In this document: piece by piece, positions 37,024-51,026 of the stretch | How positions within the stretch are numbered: position 1 is the stretch's first letter | Layout: every line of letters starts with the position of its first letter | Source of the DNA: Tetrahymena thermophila SB210 | Lineage: Eukaryota > Ciliophora > Oligohymenophorea > Hymenostomatida > Tetrahymenidae | DNA: 64,000 nucleotides | Assembly (NCBI RefSeq): GCF_000189635.1 | Contig: NW_002476013.1 | Coordinates: forward strand, 62,001 to 126,000 | Direction of reading: 5' to 3' | Translations under genes and position numbers: made by a program | Notes under the pieces: generated by a model | The model's database searches: none | Told to the model about the DNA's origin: nothing | What the model saw: only the letters and a program-made list of their open reading frames with translations

Positions 37024-40000
37024 ATGAATATTTACCAATAATAAATGAATTATTCTCACTATAAATTAAAGTAAGATTCAATTAATTCCTGATTTAATTC
37101 TAAAGCTTTTGTTGGCTTTTAGAATCTTTAAAATTAGATCACAAGCTGAATCTTTCTAAATTAATAAAAAATAACTAAAAACTTAAATTGGATAGAATGA
37201 ATTTTCAGATAAATCTAAGCTGCTCCAATCACCCTTAAAAGAAGGTTGAATTTTTTGCTTATAATTAAACATCAAATAAATATGAATTAGTATGCTCACG
37301 CTGCATTAGTAAGCTACCAAAGGACTTTGTCACTATTGATAATGAAGAAGTCTTCTCTGAAAGTTAGAAATACATCACTAATTGGCCTCCCTTAAAAAAT
37401 GAGTAATTGTAGCAACAAATACAAAAAAAACTAGAGAATTAGGATAATCAAGAAACTAAAACTGATAATCCAGGTAAATGTGATAACTAATAGTTATTTA
37501 CTAAAATGAGTGAACAATTTTCAACTTTTCTGGTAGATTTCGAAGAAAATTTGAAAAAATAACCTTAAGGTAGTTAATTAATCTAATAAAAGTATTAAGA
37601 AATATCTTAATCGAAGTAGCTTCTCTCTTTCATTAAGCAGGAGGTTAGTAAAAAGGAGAAATTTTCAGGTGTATCTTAGGATTTTAAAAGTTTTTTATAA
37701 TAACGCTGCTAGGATAACTCAACTGATAAGTAATTGGAATAGGCTTTAATTAAATAAGATAAAAATGCTTAAGAAGAACAAATCGTTAAACTGTAATAAG
37801 CACTCAAAATTTTTTATAATAATTACAATAATTTACCATAGAAGTTTTCAAAAATCTAAAGAGCTTTAGATTCTTAAAAAAAATAATAAACTAAGTTAGA
37901 GGAAGAAAATGAAATGCTTTCATTATTTAATGAGAAAAAAAAACCTGAAGACGAATAATGGTTTTGCAACATGAATCATTTCTATTAAAAGTGCTTAGGA
38001 AAAAAGTAAAGATTTACTAAAGAACATTTTAAGCATTTGTTAGAATTTACTTTAGGAAAAAGTCAATATTGTACTAAATGTTCAAGAGTTACTAAAAGCT
38101 ACTATTGGGCTTGCTAATAATGCAAATATTATTTGTGCTTAGACTGTTCTTAAAAAAAAGATTAATTTAATATATTTTATGACAAACTTTTAAACTCAAG
38201 ACTTTAAAAAAATATTCGTGAAGATAAAAATGAATTTGGATATTTTTTCGTTTTTGCATTTAAAAGTGATGGTAATAGATTTGCTTATTGTGATAAATGT
38301 TCAAGATAATTAGTAGATAAGAAAAAATATGCTTGGTATTCAAAGTCTCAACAATTTTTGTAATGTCTTGTCTGTTTTTAAGGTGCTGCTGACATTTTTA
38401 TTGACAAAAATTACTATGCTAAACCAGATATCCCATCAACATTTTTCAATCCAGGTTACATGCAAATTCTCTAATAAAATTAACAATATGTTATTGAATT
38501 TTTTGTTAACCCTGCAAATAAATCTTTAAAAAAAGATAACTAATTACCGTACATACATTTTTAAGTAGAAACTTAACAAAATTCTAAATAATAAGATTCA
38601 AATAAATAAAATCAGAATTAGCCACATAAAGAGTATTAGATTGTTAAATAATCAGAATTTTAAGGAAGCTTGCAAAAATAAATAATTCCAATACAAGACA
38701 ACGCTATTAATTAATCTACTAATAATATAAATTGGTCTAATAGTAATAGTGATAATAACAATTCTAATAATTTAAATAATTTGAATGTGAATCAGAAATT
38801 AGACATACCAAATAGTTAAATAAATCAGGTTAAATAAATAAAATCTACAAAATAATATGACCAACAAGATTAAATTATTATTATTAATTTTTCTGAATTT
38901 TTCAAGAAAAATCTCAATGTTTAGAAAAAGTTCCCAAAAATTGATTTTAAACATGATTTGAAATTTACTGAAAATACTGGTAAAAATTGCAAATTATGTA
39001 ATAGATGTATCAATTAATATTGTTGGTCTTGCGATTTATGCTAATACTATGTATGTATAGAGTGCTTATCAATAGAGACATTTACTTAATTTTACTAAAA
39101 ACTAATTAATTCTGAATGCGATGAAAAAATTGGATTACACAATCATTCTAAAATGCAGTTTAAAAAATTTACTAATATGTATTGTGGATAATGTAGAAAA
39201 GATTCTAAAACTCTACTAGGATGGGAATGTTCTGACCCAGTAAATAAATGTAATTTTTGTGTTTGCTTAGATTGCAGCTCAAAATTTGGTGAAATTATGG
39301 TAGATTCAATAATCTATAGTTCAACCCCTGATATTCCTGTTTAAACAAGTTAAAATTAATTTTAGAATTAACAAGATGATGAAAACTTTATGGTTGTTAA
39401 TTTCTAAGAGTTTTTCAAGAAAAATCTAAACATTCAGAAAAAATTCCCAAAAATAGATTTCAAACATGATTTGACATTTGCTGAAAATGCTGGTAAATAC
39501 TGCAAATTATGTAATAGATCTATCAATTAATTTTGTTGGTCTTGCGATTCATGCAATTACAATGTATGTTTAGAGTGTATTTCAATAGAGACATTTACTT
39601 AGTATTACTAAAAGCTAATTAATTCTGAATGTGATGAAAAAATTGGATCACACTAACATTCAAAAATGTAGTTTAAATAATTTACTAAAATGGAATGCAG
39701 TTCATGCAGAAAAGATTCTAAAACTCTACTAGGATGGGATTGTTCTGACCCAGTAAATAAATGCAGATATACTGTTTGCATAGATTGCAGCTCTAAATTT
39801 GGTGAAATTATGGTAGATACAAAAGTCTATAATTCAATCCATGATAGTCCTGTTTAAAGCAGTTAAAATAAGAATATTAACGAAAATTAATTTTAGAATT
39901 AATAAGATGATGAAGACTTTATGATTGTTAATTTCTAAGATTTTTTTAAGAAAAATCTAAACATTCAGAAAAAATTCCCAAAAATAGATTTTAAACATGA

Positions 40001-43000
40001 TTTGAAATTTGCTGAAAATGCTGGTAAATACTGCAAATTATGTAGTAGATCTATCATTTAATATTGTTGGTCTTGTGATTCATGCAAATACTATGTATGT
40101 ATAGAGTGTATTTCAATAGAGACATTTACTTAATACTACTAAAAGCTAATTAATTCTGAATGTGATGAAAAAATTGGATCACACTAACATTCAAAAATGT
40201 AGTTTAAAAAATTTACTAAAATGGAATGCGATTCATGTAGAAAAGATTCTAAAACTTTATTAGGATGGAAATGTTCTGACCCAGTAAATAAATGCAGATA
40301 TACTGTTTGCATAGATTGCAGCTCTAAATTTGGTGAAGTTATGGTAGATACAAAAGTCTATAATTCAATCCCTGATACTCCTATTTAGAGCAGTTAAAAT
40401 ATGAATATTAACAAAGGTAATAACCAGTCAGAATATTTATATTAGAATTAATAGGATGATGAAAACTTTATGATTGTTAATTTCTAAGAGTTTTTCAAGA
40501 AAAATCTAAGCATTCACAAAAAATTCCCAAAAATAGATTTCAAACATGATTTGACATTTGCTGAAAATGCTGGTAAATACTGCAAATTATGTAGTAGATC
40601 TATCATTTAATATTGTTGGTCTTGTGATTCATGCAAATACTATGTATGTATAGAGTGTATTTCAATAGAGACATTTACTTAATACTACTAAAAGCTAATC
40701 AATTCTGAGTGTGATGAAAAAATTGGATCACACTAACATTCAAAAATGTAGTTTAAAAAATTTACTAAAATGGAATGCGATTCATGTAGAAAAGATTCTA
40801 AAACTTTATTAGGATGGTAATGTTCTGACCCAGTAAATAAATGCAGATATACTGTTTGCATAGATTGCAGCTCTAAATTTGGTGAAGTTATGGTAGATAC
40901 AAAAGTCTATAATTCAATCCATGATACTCCTGTATAAAGCAGTTAAAATATGAATATTAAAGAACATTAATTTTAGAATTAATAAGATGATGAAGGCTTT
41001 ATGATTGTTAATTTCTAAGAGTTTTTCAAAAAAAATCTAAACATTCAGAAAAAATTCCCAAAAATAGATTTCAAACATGATTTGACATTTGCTGAAAATG
41101 CTGGTAAATACTGCAAATTATGTAGTAGATCTATCATTTAATATTGTTGGTCTTGTGATTCATGCAAATACTATGTATGTATAGAGTGTATTTCAATAGA
41201 GACATTTACTTAATACTACTATAAGCTAATTAATTCTGAATGTGATGAAAAAATTGGATCACACTAACATTCAAAAATGTAGTTTAAATAATTTACTAAA
41301 ATGGAATGCGATTCATGTAGAAAAGATTCTAAAACTTTATTAGGATGGTAATGTTCTGACCCAGTAAATAAATGCAGATATACTGTTTGCATAGATTGCA
41401 GCTCTAAATTTGGTGAAGTTATGGTAGATACAAAAGTCTATAATTCAATGCCTGATACTCCTGTTTAGAGCAGTTAAAATAAGAATATTAACGAAAATTA
41501 ATTTTAGAATTAATAAGATGATGAAAACTTTATGATTGTTAATTTCTAAGATTTTTTTAGGAAAAATCTAAACATTCAGAAAAAATTCCCAAAAATAGAT
41601 TTCAAACATGATTTGACATTTTCTGAAAATGCTGGTAAATACTGCAAATTATGTAATAGATCTATCAATTAATTTTGTTGGTCTTGCGATTCATGCAATT
41701 ACTATGTATGTATTGAGTGTGTTTCAATTGAACCATTTAATTTATATTATTAAAAACTAATTAATTCTGAATGTGATGAAAAAATTAAATCACACTAACA
41801 TTCAAAAATGTAGTTTAAAAAATTTACTAAAATGGAATGCGATTCATGTAGAAAAGATTCTAAAACTCTACTAGGATGGGAATGTTCTGACCCAGTAAAT
41901 AAATGCAGGTATACTGTTTGCATAGATTGCAGCTCTAAATTTGGTGAAGTTATGGTAGATACAAAAGTCTATAATTCAATGCCTGATACTCCTGTTTAAA
42001 GCAGTTAAAATATGAATATTAACGAACATTAATTTTAGAATTAATAAGATGATGAAGACTTTATGATTGTTAATTTCTAAGAGTTTTTCAAGAAAAATCT
42101 AAACATTCACAAAAAATTCCCAAAAATACATTTTAAACATAATCTGACATTTGTTGAAAATGCTGGTAAATATTGCAAATTATGCAATAGAAGTATCAAA
42201 CACTATTGTTGGTCTTGCGATTCATGCAAATACTATGTATGTATTGAGTGCATTTCAATTGAATCATTTAATTTATATTATTAAAAACTAATTAATTCTG
42301 AATGTGATGAAAAAATTGGATCACACAGGCATTCGAAAATGTAGTTTAAAAAATTTACTAAAATGGATTGCGATTCATGTAGAAAAGATTCTAAAACTTT
42401 ATTAGGATGGGAATGTTCTGACCCAGTAAATAAATGCGGATATACTGTTTGTATTGACTGTAGCTCGAACTTTGGTGATTTAATGGTAGATATTAATATT
42501 TATAAATCAATCTCTGATTTTATTCCTTAAATTGAAGATAATGAAGAAGACGAATTAGTATTAGATTTCTAATTTTTATTTAAAAGTCTAGTAAATATAA
42601 AACACAGATTCTATAGCTTACACTATACACATGATTTATGCCTAATACAAGGTTAAGGAAAAAATTGCAATTTATGTTGGAAATCAACTTTGAATGTCTG
42701 TTGGAATTGTTAAGAATGTTAACTTTTTGTGTGTCTTGATTGTATACCTTCTACAAAACTTTTTAGAGGCCTTTATGATAAACTTCTAAATTCAGAAGCA
42801 GAAGAAGATCTTAGAAATTTTAGACATAAAAATTTTATATTTACTAAAAATATTAAAAAAGAATCTTGTACTAACTGTCAAGATAAGCGTAAAGCGGAAT
42901 ATGGATGGATTTGTAGAGAATAAGGTTGTGGTTAGTTTGTTTGTTTAAACTGCTCTTCTAATTTTTAAGAAATAAATGTTAATAATTCAATAGGAAAATA

Positions 43001-44606
43001 AGAATCAAATTTAATTACAAATATCTTCAAAATTTTAAAAAACAAACAAAATTTGACAGATTCTACTATCTAGGAAATAAATCAGTTTAATCGAGACGAA
43101 GAGGATGAAAAAATCGTTCTTTACAGCTTTGATTCAATATTTAAAAATAATATTAATCTAAAAAATAAATCAAAATACCACAATGATCATGAACTTGAAC
43201 TGGTAATATCTAATGAAGGCTACTGCAAAAGGTGTGTAACAAATACAAAAGGGTTATATGTATGGAATTGTGAGTAATGTAAAATAAAATATTGTATAAA
43301 TTGCACAACTTTCGAGTCTGATTTAAGATATTATTATGATAAATTTATAAACTCAGAATATGATTAAGTAATTAAAAAACATAGACATATGAAATTTGTT
43401 TTCAGGAATAATCAAAAAGGAAAATCAATTTAGTGTGACCTTTGTAATTCAAGACCAAGTGATTAATTCTACTATTGGTCATGTGCAATTTGTGATGATA
43501 GATTTGAAATATGCTTAAGGTGCTCTCTAACCTTTGGTGAAGTAAAAATAGATTAAAAAATTTATTAATCAAGCCCTGATCCTCCATAGAGACTAGCTGT
43601 TCAATAAAAATAATAAGAAGAGTAAAAAGAAGAAGAAAATATTAAACTAAATATAAACTAGTATTTCTAAAATTGTATCAATTCAAAGCAACAATTCGAT
43701 TCTCACAATGCTCATGAATTAGTTTTCTCAGATATATAAAAAGGTACTTGTAGATAATGTGATAGATCTCTCAAAAGCTACAGTTGGAGATGTGAGTAAT
43801 GCAACTACTCATTGTGTTTAGACTGTTCTTCAACTGTATAATCATTTAAGTACTTTTACAATAAAATTGTTAAAGCTTAGTATGAATAGTAAGCACATAA
43901 TCATAAGCATACTTCATTTTCTTTTGTTAGCTTTGCAGATGGAAAGAGTGGTAAGAGATGTGATATTTGTTCTAGGTCATTGTATTATTATGGATGGAAA
44001 TGTGGCTAGTGCTCATTTGATTTGTGCCTTAATTGTTCTGGAAAATTTGAAACAGTAAAACTAGATTTAGAAGTCTATAAATCTCAACCAAGTATTTCAT
44101 AAAATCAAATTAAAGAGTCAGAAGTAACAGTAATCAATTTTAAATAGTTCTTCTAAAACTGCTTGAATGTTAGGTAGATATTTGATTCCCATAAAGATCA
44201 TGAATTAACGTTCACAAATTACTAGAAGGGATGTTGCAGAAAATGTGATAGATAATTAAAGACCTATAGCTGGAGATGTGAGCCTTGCAACTATTCACTA
44301 TGTCTTGACTGTACCTCTACATTGAAATACTTTTAATTCTTCTACAATAAGCTTGTAAAATCTTCATACTAACAAAAAATAGATAAACACAATCACTAAT
44401 AAATTGATTTTATTTAATATCCCGACGGTAAAAGTAAAAGAATATGTGACGTTTGTTCTAAATCAATTTTCTATTACGGATGGAAGTGTCCATAATGCGC
44501 ATATGATGTTTGTCTAAATTGCTCTGGCTAATACGAGAATTTAAATATAAATATGGAAGTATATAATTCTTAACCTAATGTTCCTTAAGTTTTCACAAGT
44601 TAGTGA
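37024..44606 (+). CDS. Giant tandem DC1-like zinc-finger protein with B-box-like N-terminus
   Basis: A single frame with no TGA runs from about 37106 to TGA 44604-44606 (2,500 codons). I start it at ATG 37024-37026 with a 35-base intron (37071-37105); ATG 37197-37199 is the alternative. Near residue 60 a B-box-like module reads LSCSNHP ... LVCSRCIS. After a Gln-rich coiled region come about 12 units of roughly 177 residues. Each has two Cys/His fingers: one with H then C-x2-C-x7-C-W-x-C-x2-C-x4-C-x2-C, and one with H-S-K-M then C-x2-C-x9-W-x-C-x6-C-x4-C-x2-C. They resemble DC1/C1-like fingers. Between units lies an acidic Gln linker (QNQQDDEDFMIVNF). Units 2-8 are nearly identical; units 1 and 9-12 are diverged. 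Such fingers usually mediate protein or lipid binding; the actual role is unknown. Confidence 0.88.
38890..42560 (+). repeat. Seven near-identical 514-549 bp tandem units inside the giant gene
   Basis: Units begin near 38890, 39405, 39935, 40485, 41015, 41545 and 42085, judged by the phrase AAATCTAAACATTCAGAAAA and its variants. Adjacent copies differ at only a few positions over hundreds of bases, silent sites included, whereas the flanking units (1, 9-12) keep only the Cys/His skeleton. Length variation comes from the linker (for example an added NKGNNQSEYLY-like segment before unit 5), always in whole codons. Confidence 0.85.
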
Positions 44607-46005
44607 TCATTTATTTATCTTTTAAATTATATTTAATGTATTACATTTTTTTATTTTTTAAAAAGCATTTATAAAATTTTTAATTGATTTCATCTTAGAT
44701 TTTTTTAAGTGAAAATTAATTTTGGTTGTTTAAATTCATAAAACATTTTCTTTAAATATTTAAAATTCATTGATAATTATTGTATATTAGTTGCAAATTT
44801 TCTTTACTTTAAACAAACATTTTAAATTAAAATATCAATTAAGTTTTAATGAATGTGAATTAATTTAAAAAATTAATATTTATTCTTATAATTCTTCTTT
44901 TTGAAATTAATTTCATTTTCTTATTTTTTATTGAAGATTTAAGCAAAATTAAAATATAAAAATATACAAGATAACTTAAAAAATTTAAATACAATAAGAA
45001 TCTTAATTGTACCCATTCTTTTAATGTATTAAGAGTGGTAGGGAGGTGATAAAATAATCTACATGAATGAATTTTTTTAAATAAATTATATTAAATTTTT
45101 AGAATTATTTTAATAATGAAAATCATTTTTAAAAAAATTAGCTTAATTTACTAAATAAAAAAATTAATAACTTTAAAATTATAAATAAATTTAAAATATT
45201 GGTAAAAGCAAATAAAAAATCATATATATTTACTTCTTTGCTGAATGATATATTCTAACATTCAAAAATTATTAGAATTTAATAATTTTCTTAGAGCTTT
45301 TACATAAAACCCATAATTAAAATATCTAGCTCTCTATGTATTGTAAGAGTTGAGAATATAAATTATAGATTATTATGTTTGTATACGAATGAATATGTTA
45401 ATTTCTGATCAAAAAAAAATTAACAATAAAATAAGAGGAATAATAAAACTAATTGATTGTTTTTTATTTGATCTCATAAAGTATGCAAAAGAAAAACCAA
45501 ATAAATTTAATTATTTTATAAATATTAAAAACAATTTTTAGCTTTTGTACTAAACCATATGAATTTTTTTGCTAGAGCAAATGATTTTTTATCTATATTG
45601 TTCTAAAATTTTAACAGTTAAGATGTTTTATAAATTAAAAATAAATGGATCTAGAGTTTTAAGTGAATTTTAAAAAGCTTATCTAAAAATAATTGCAAAA
45701 TAAATGATATTTAATACGAAATATAAAATTTTTTTGATCAGAAAGTGATTGATGGATGGATGTTTGGATATTTAAATTGCATTTTATAAATAAAACTTTC
45801 TCAGCTATATCTAAATTTAATTATAATAAAATCTTTATTCTCAATATCATGTTTTGATCTATAATATCAATATTCAATCTTCTCTTTTAATTATCTATCT
45901 ATCTATGTTTGTATTTGTCTGGATTTTATTTAGATTGATTTGTTAATTATTAATAAACAATTAAAAAAAGTAGAACTAATAATAGATATCAATCTAATAA
46001 CTTAA
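44607..46005. other. AT-rich intergenic gap
   Basis: 1.4 kb. Short ATCTATCTATCT and GATGGATGGATG tracts occur near 45750 and 45890. No gene seen. Confidence 0.45.
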
Positions 46006-46659
46006 ATGAAAAATCATAAGATGAGAAGTAAATATGAAAGCCATAATTTATTTGACGAAGGATAAGAAAAAACTGCCCCAACATCATAGCTAAAAAGCTT
46101 AGACTGGAAAGTTTCTTCAGAATACTATTTAAATTCAATAAAGTAGTAATAAGACCATTGTTAAGGAAACTATTAATAATTCTTTTAGTCATAAATTTCT
46201 TAAAAAAAGAAATTTACATTTAAATCCCATCAACATGAACTGGCCTTTACTTGCAAATTAAATTAAATTTTCTAATGCAGTGTATGTTAAAGTCCTGTGC
46301 TCAGATATTTTTGGAAATGTGATTAATGCAAATACTATATATGTTTAAACTGTTCTGCTGATGTCGATACATTTAAAGAATTTTATGAATCCTTGACGAA
46401 ACCTCAGTTCTGTTTTATTGATTATTATAGAGAATAAGAGAGTAAGTTATTATTCATAAAGCATTTAGTGAAGCCCAATGACGTATGTTATATATGTCGC
46501 TATCCTATTAAGCTTTATTCGTGGAGTGATTTAAAATTGGGCAAACATGCTTGTTTAAATTGTGCAAATTCATTTAATTCTGTATTGCCTGTAGATCCAC
46601 TTACATATAAATAGAAATTCGAAAAACCAAAATAAAATTAAATAGAATTAAATTTATGA
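46006..46659 (+). CDS. Single-unit DC1-like zinc-finger protein, relative of the giant gene
   Basis: One frame of 218 codons (217 aa) from ATG 46006-46008 (a second in-frame ATG is at 46021) to TGA 46657-46659. After about 75 hydrophilic, Gln-rich residues it carries the same H-x-H-E-L start and C-x2-C ... W-x-C-x2-C-x4-C-x2-C finger as the giant protein (FWKCDQCKYYICLNCS), then a second, degenerate finger (VCYICRYPIKLYSW ... CLNCANSF) that has lost the middle Cys pair. It is about one unit long. It may be a remnant of the array or an independent small member. Zinc binding by the first finger is likely; function unknown. Confidence 0.8.
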
Positions 46660-47809
46660 AAATTGATATTAAAAAATTTAGATGTAATTTGATGATACAT
46701 GTATGAATGTATGATAGATAATCAAAAATATAAAATTGATTTTCTAAATTAAAAATTAAACTTTTTTTTATCTTTAGTAAAAAAAATTACTATAAATTAA
46801 ATTGAAAATAATCTAATTTATAATACACAAACAATTTATTTTATTTTAAGTTTAACAATAAATTAAGATTTAATTGTTATAATAACGTTCTGAAATATTT
46901 TTAAAGATAAAGGTATTCATTCATTTTTTAATTTTATTTTTTCTTCATCTAAACTATATATAAAATTTATGTGAGATAAAAGTTTGCATTGTTTATGTAT
47001 GATTTTTCATTTATTTATTTATCACAATTTTTAAGTTCCAAAATAAATGTAAAACTTTTAATTTAAATGTCATAAAAATTATTTAATATTTTAAAATAGT
47101 AATTAATTAGTTAATTTTTTTAAATCTTGACTTATTAAAGTTTGATAAAATTAATTTATTATTTTTATTGTTTGATTGATTTAATAATCACCTTTATAAT
47201 TTTCATTTAGATAAAATTTAAAAAGAATTCCTGAAAAATTATATTTTTATCTTTTAAAAAATTAAATTAAAAAGCAAAATTAATTCGCTTAAAAGCTATG
47301 GTTTACTATGTAAATTTATAAATTACCTTGAAATTAAAATAAAATAAATTGAATTTTTATTATAATTTTATTCAATTTTATATTGGCTGAAGAGTATTCG
47401 AATTTAAAGAGTATTCAAAAGAAACAATTATTGCATTAAAACAAAACATTAATTGTTTATTTCATTTTTAATTTCAAAATGTATTAAAAAATTTAACAAA
47501 ATTTGGTCAATCTTCTTTGGTATTTTGGTTTAAAGGATAATAAGTACGAATTAATTTATCAATTTTTAATACAAATATTTCTTAAAATTATAACTTTAAA
47601 CGTATCACTAAACAGAAAGTATAAAATTTAATTTTCAGTTACTTCCTCCACAATTAAATTTAATGAGGTTAAGATTTTGTTTTAATTTTTTGCTATATCA
47701 CACCTAATTCTTCTAGCTAGTCTTTATTTAATATAATTAATTTACTAAAAAACAAAAAACAAAAGCGCAGATTAAATTCAAACAAAAGTTATCAATTGAT
47801 TCATATAAA
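46660..47809. other. AT-rich intergenic gap
   Basis: 1.15 kb. The last about 60 bases (47755-47809) remain open in frame with the downstream gene (KAQIKFKQKLSIDSYK), so its true start may lie a little upstream in an unrecognised exon. Confidence 0.45.
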
Positions 47810-50800
47810 ATGTTAAATGGTAAATCATTTGATAAAATATCTGTAAATTATTTTGTTCAAAAATTCATATTAACCACATCTATTTTCTTTCACATAGTTC
47901 GTTAAAAAACTATTTCTTAGTCCTCCTTAAGAAAGATAGTTAGATGAAATTGGCTGGATTTTAGATACTTACAACTTTAATTCGATTCATACTTATAATA
48001 TAGGACTGAAAATAAATAACGAGTTTTATCAACAAGATATGAAAGATCTACACTAACTAATAGTCTAGCATATGCAATACAACTACTATGAAACCACCCA
48101 TAAGATTATAAAATAAAAAGGTAATAATTAAAATTAAGTTATAATATATTTTAATATTCTTTATTTTCATCATTGTAGTTTAATTTGTTTGTTAGTTAGA
48201 AATTAACAAAGTAGAAAATAAGATCATATAAAAATTACAAAAAATATCATGTATTAAATATTATAAAATAGATTCTTGCAAATTTAATTGCTTTCTAATT
48301 GTAGAAGGATAAGTTAATATCTATGAAACAAGTGAAGATGGAGAATTACTTTATACTTTTAAATATGGAGACGTTTTTACTGATAAAGAAATAATTAAAA
48401 GTGTTAAAAAAACTCTGGTATTTGTTTTTGCTGCTCACAGTCATGTTGGTTAAACTAAATATGAAGATATACAAGACACTTTAGAATCTTCTAACTATAA
48501 CTTGGAAGAAAAAAATAATAAATTTTTACAGTATACTTACTTGCTGTAAAAGCTTAATATCAAATACTTCAAAGAGTTAATTCAAAATTTATCATATTTA
48601 GATTTTTTAAATGGAGAAACAGTATTCTAGCAAGCTGATCCCATAGATTCTTTCTACATTATTAAGTCAGGCGAATTCAGCGTATTTTTTAATTTTTTTT
48701 ATAAAACTCTCCTAAAAGCAATTATAAAGTTTTTAATTAAAATTATTAAATATATTATTCACTGATTTATGGCCTGATTTATTTAAATCAGTGTTATAAA
48801 ATTCCTATTTAAGTATTGAATTCGATAATAAAAAATCAATAGATTAAGAGATCATTTTCCATTTAAGAGTTCCACAAGAAAGGATCCATGGAAGTAGAAA
48901 TAGGCTAAAGTGACAAAGAATTTGAAGAGTTACTATTAAATAAGAAAAATAATAAAAAATCACTTCAACTCAGAGTGATGATTTAAAATGAAATTTTTGG
49001 AGAAGAGGAATTGATTAAATCATATTATTAGGAACTTTAATCTAATCCAAATTAAGTAGTCCCTAAAGATTTTAATGTAAATCTTTAAAGAAGCTATTAA
49101 GTTTAATGCTGCTCTACGCAAGGAACTCTCATTAAAATATCTAAAGAAGACTTATTTAAAAAAATCCTCAGTAAAATGAAATACTACTAAATTTAAGATC
49201 TTATAACCAGAATTGATGCCAAGTTAAAAAATAGTGAAAATAAAGTTAGAAAAATAAGAAGGAGTATAATACCATTTAAACAATATTTAATTTCTGACTC
49301 TCCTTCCTCTAATGACTTGTCAAATTATACAAGAAGACACTCGCAATTCAGTTAGTAAGCTTCTGCTTAACTTAGTCACTAAAACTCCACCAATAATAGC
49401 TTAGTAAGAACATCAACTCCAAACACATAGTCCCACAGATAGACAAGACCAAGCTAGTCTACTTAAAGCTTATCCCAAACTTCGAAAATAATTGCATTTG
49501 ATAGCTTTTCAGATTAGATACTCAAAATCTAAAAGGGAAAAAGTTAACCTGAATTTTCGTAATTAAGTCCAACTTGTAGTATCAATACACAAAGAGGTAG
49601 GCCTTATTCAGCAAGATGTTAAAACAAAGAAGGATAGTCTATTTAAGAAAGTAGAATTTAAATTTCAAAAATAAGAAATAACTCAGCCCGTCCAGTATCA
49701 TCTTCTATCTTTTGTTAACAAAGCAAGAATGCTTCTAAAGGTGAAAGGATTGAATAAAAATAAATTTAGTCCTTCTTAAGTTTAGAATAGTAAAGTTCAA
49801 GTATTTTACATCATTTAGACTTCCAGTAATCAGCTAGTAAAGATCACTTTTGTGATTAAATCAAAGAAAGTTAGTCTAAATTATTCGCAGAAGACAAAAC
49901 TTCGATGATGATGATAAAAAAGAGGTTTTCAGTATTCGAAAAGAGTACCTTAGAAACTTCTTTTTATCAATAAGGTGGTGAATCTTAAATTAAAAGCCCG
50001 AGAATGAAAATTTAACTTGGAATAAATCAGTCTCAAGATCTCACAAACTAAGAAAAAAGATTTATGAAATTTTAAGATTAAATATAAAAAAAAGTTGAGT
50101 AGAATCATGCAAGTCAAAAGCCAGTTTTCGTAGAATTTGTACCTGTTCCTAATCCTAAAAATTAAGAAAAAACATTAAATTAAAAAGGAGCTGTTTCACC
50201 AACATACTAGGGTTTAAATTCGCATGTAGTAGAAAAAGTGAAAGACAGAAAGATGAAAATTTAATTAATTTAGCCTATCTTTGATAGAGGATATGCAGAA
50301 AATTTTAATAAAGAGTTAATAAAGATAAATAAAAAAAATGCCAAGCATAACTATATTGTAGATGTAAAGGAAGATAATATGAATAAAGGTCTGAATAAAT
50401 TTAATATCCTTTAATAGATTATTGAAAAGCAAAACAAGTTGAAATAAATGTAATCACTTCATAAAGAAAATTAAAGCAATACAAATAATGCATTTCATAT
50501 GAGTAATTTACTGTAAGCAAGCAAACTAGATATCACTCAAACTAATTTACTCAATAAAGAAAATTTTTAAAGTTATAATATTTAAGCTAGCGAAAGCATA
50601 ATAATACAAAGTTATCCCAAATAAACTGTTAATAAATTATCAATTAATACTAATATCAATAACTCTTAAAATATTTCTAGCCCATTAATATCTCCAAAGC
50701 TAAAATCATACAGTGCATAAGTATCTCCAAAAACTAGTCCATTATAAAACAAATAGATAAAAAGTGCAGTTGAAATGCTATCTTAACTTGTTGAAAAAAA

Positions 50801-51026
50801 ATTTCATCATTAGAGCTCTACATAAAGATTTTAACAGCCCATTATAAGAGCAAAATCTCAATCAGTAAAGCATTCATAAAGCAATTAATTTACTTTCTAA
50901 TAAAAAAACACAAACAAATATGATTAGTTATTCAAATAAACTTCTCATTTAAATGGTGAGAATAGGAAAAAAACTGTTTCACAATATACTCAGTTAAACA
51001 GTCCAAAACTAAATTAACTAATATGA
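47810..51026 (+). CDS. Cyclic-nucleotide-binding-domain protein with long Q/S-rich tail (copy A)
   Basis: Four exons: 47810-47842, 47898-48120, 48305-48681 and 48792-51026 (introns 55, 184 and 110 bases), 956 codons (955 aa). The N-terminus SPPQERQLDEIGWIL and the segment YETSEDGELLYTFKYGDVF look like a first cNMP-binding-type beta roll. A second one has NGETVFQQADPIDSFYIIKS GEF, then EIFGEEELI (the phosphate-binding-cassette-like FGE) and GTLIKISKEDLF. Both are interrupted by long inserts. Residues about 400-955 are low-complexity Ser/Gln/Asn/Lys with SPKLKSYS-type SP sites. There is no kinase or channel domain. The usual Arg of the cassette is not evident, so ligand binding is uncertain. 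A paralogue lies convergently at 52048-55759. A scaffold or regulator is inference. The start codon is uncertain. Confidence 0.78.

Noticed and set aside
38890-42560. Regular 530-bp repeats as a CRISPR-like or satellite array
   Set aside because: The repeats are coding, in frame and contain conserved Cys/His fingers; a CRISPR array has 20-50 bp repeats with unique spacers.
42729-42923. Separate 64-codon plus-strand gene
   Set aside because: It is just the stretch of unit 9 of the giant zinc-finger frame between two TAA/TAG glutamine codons.
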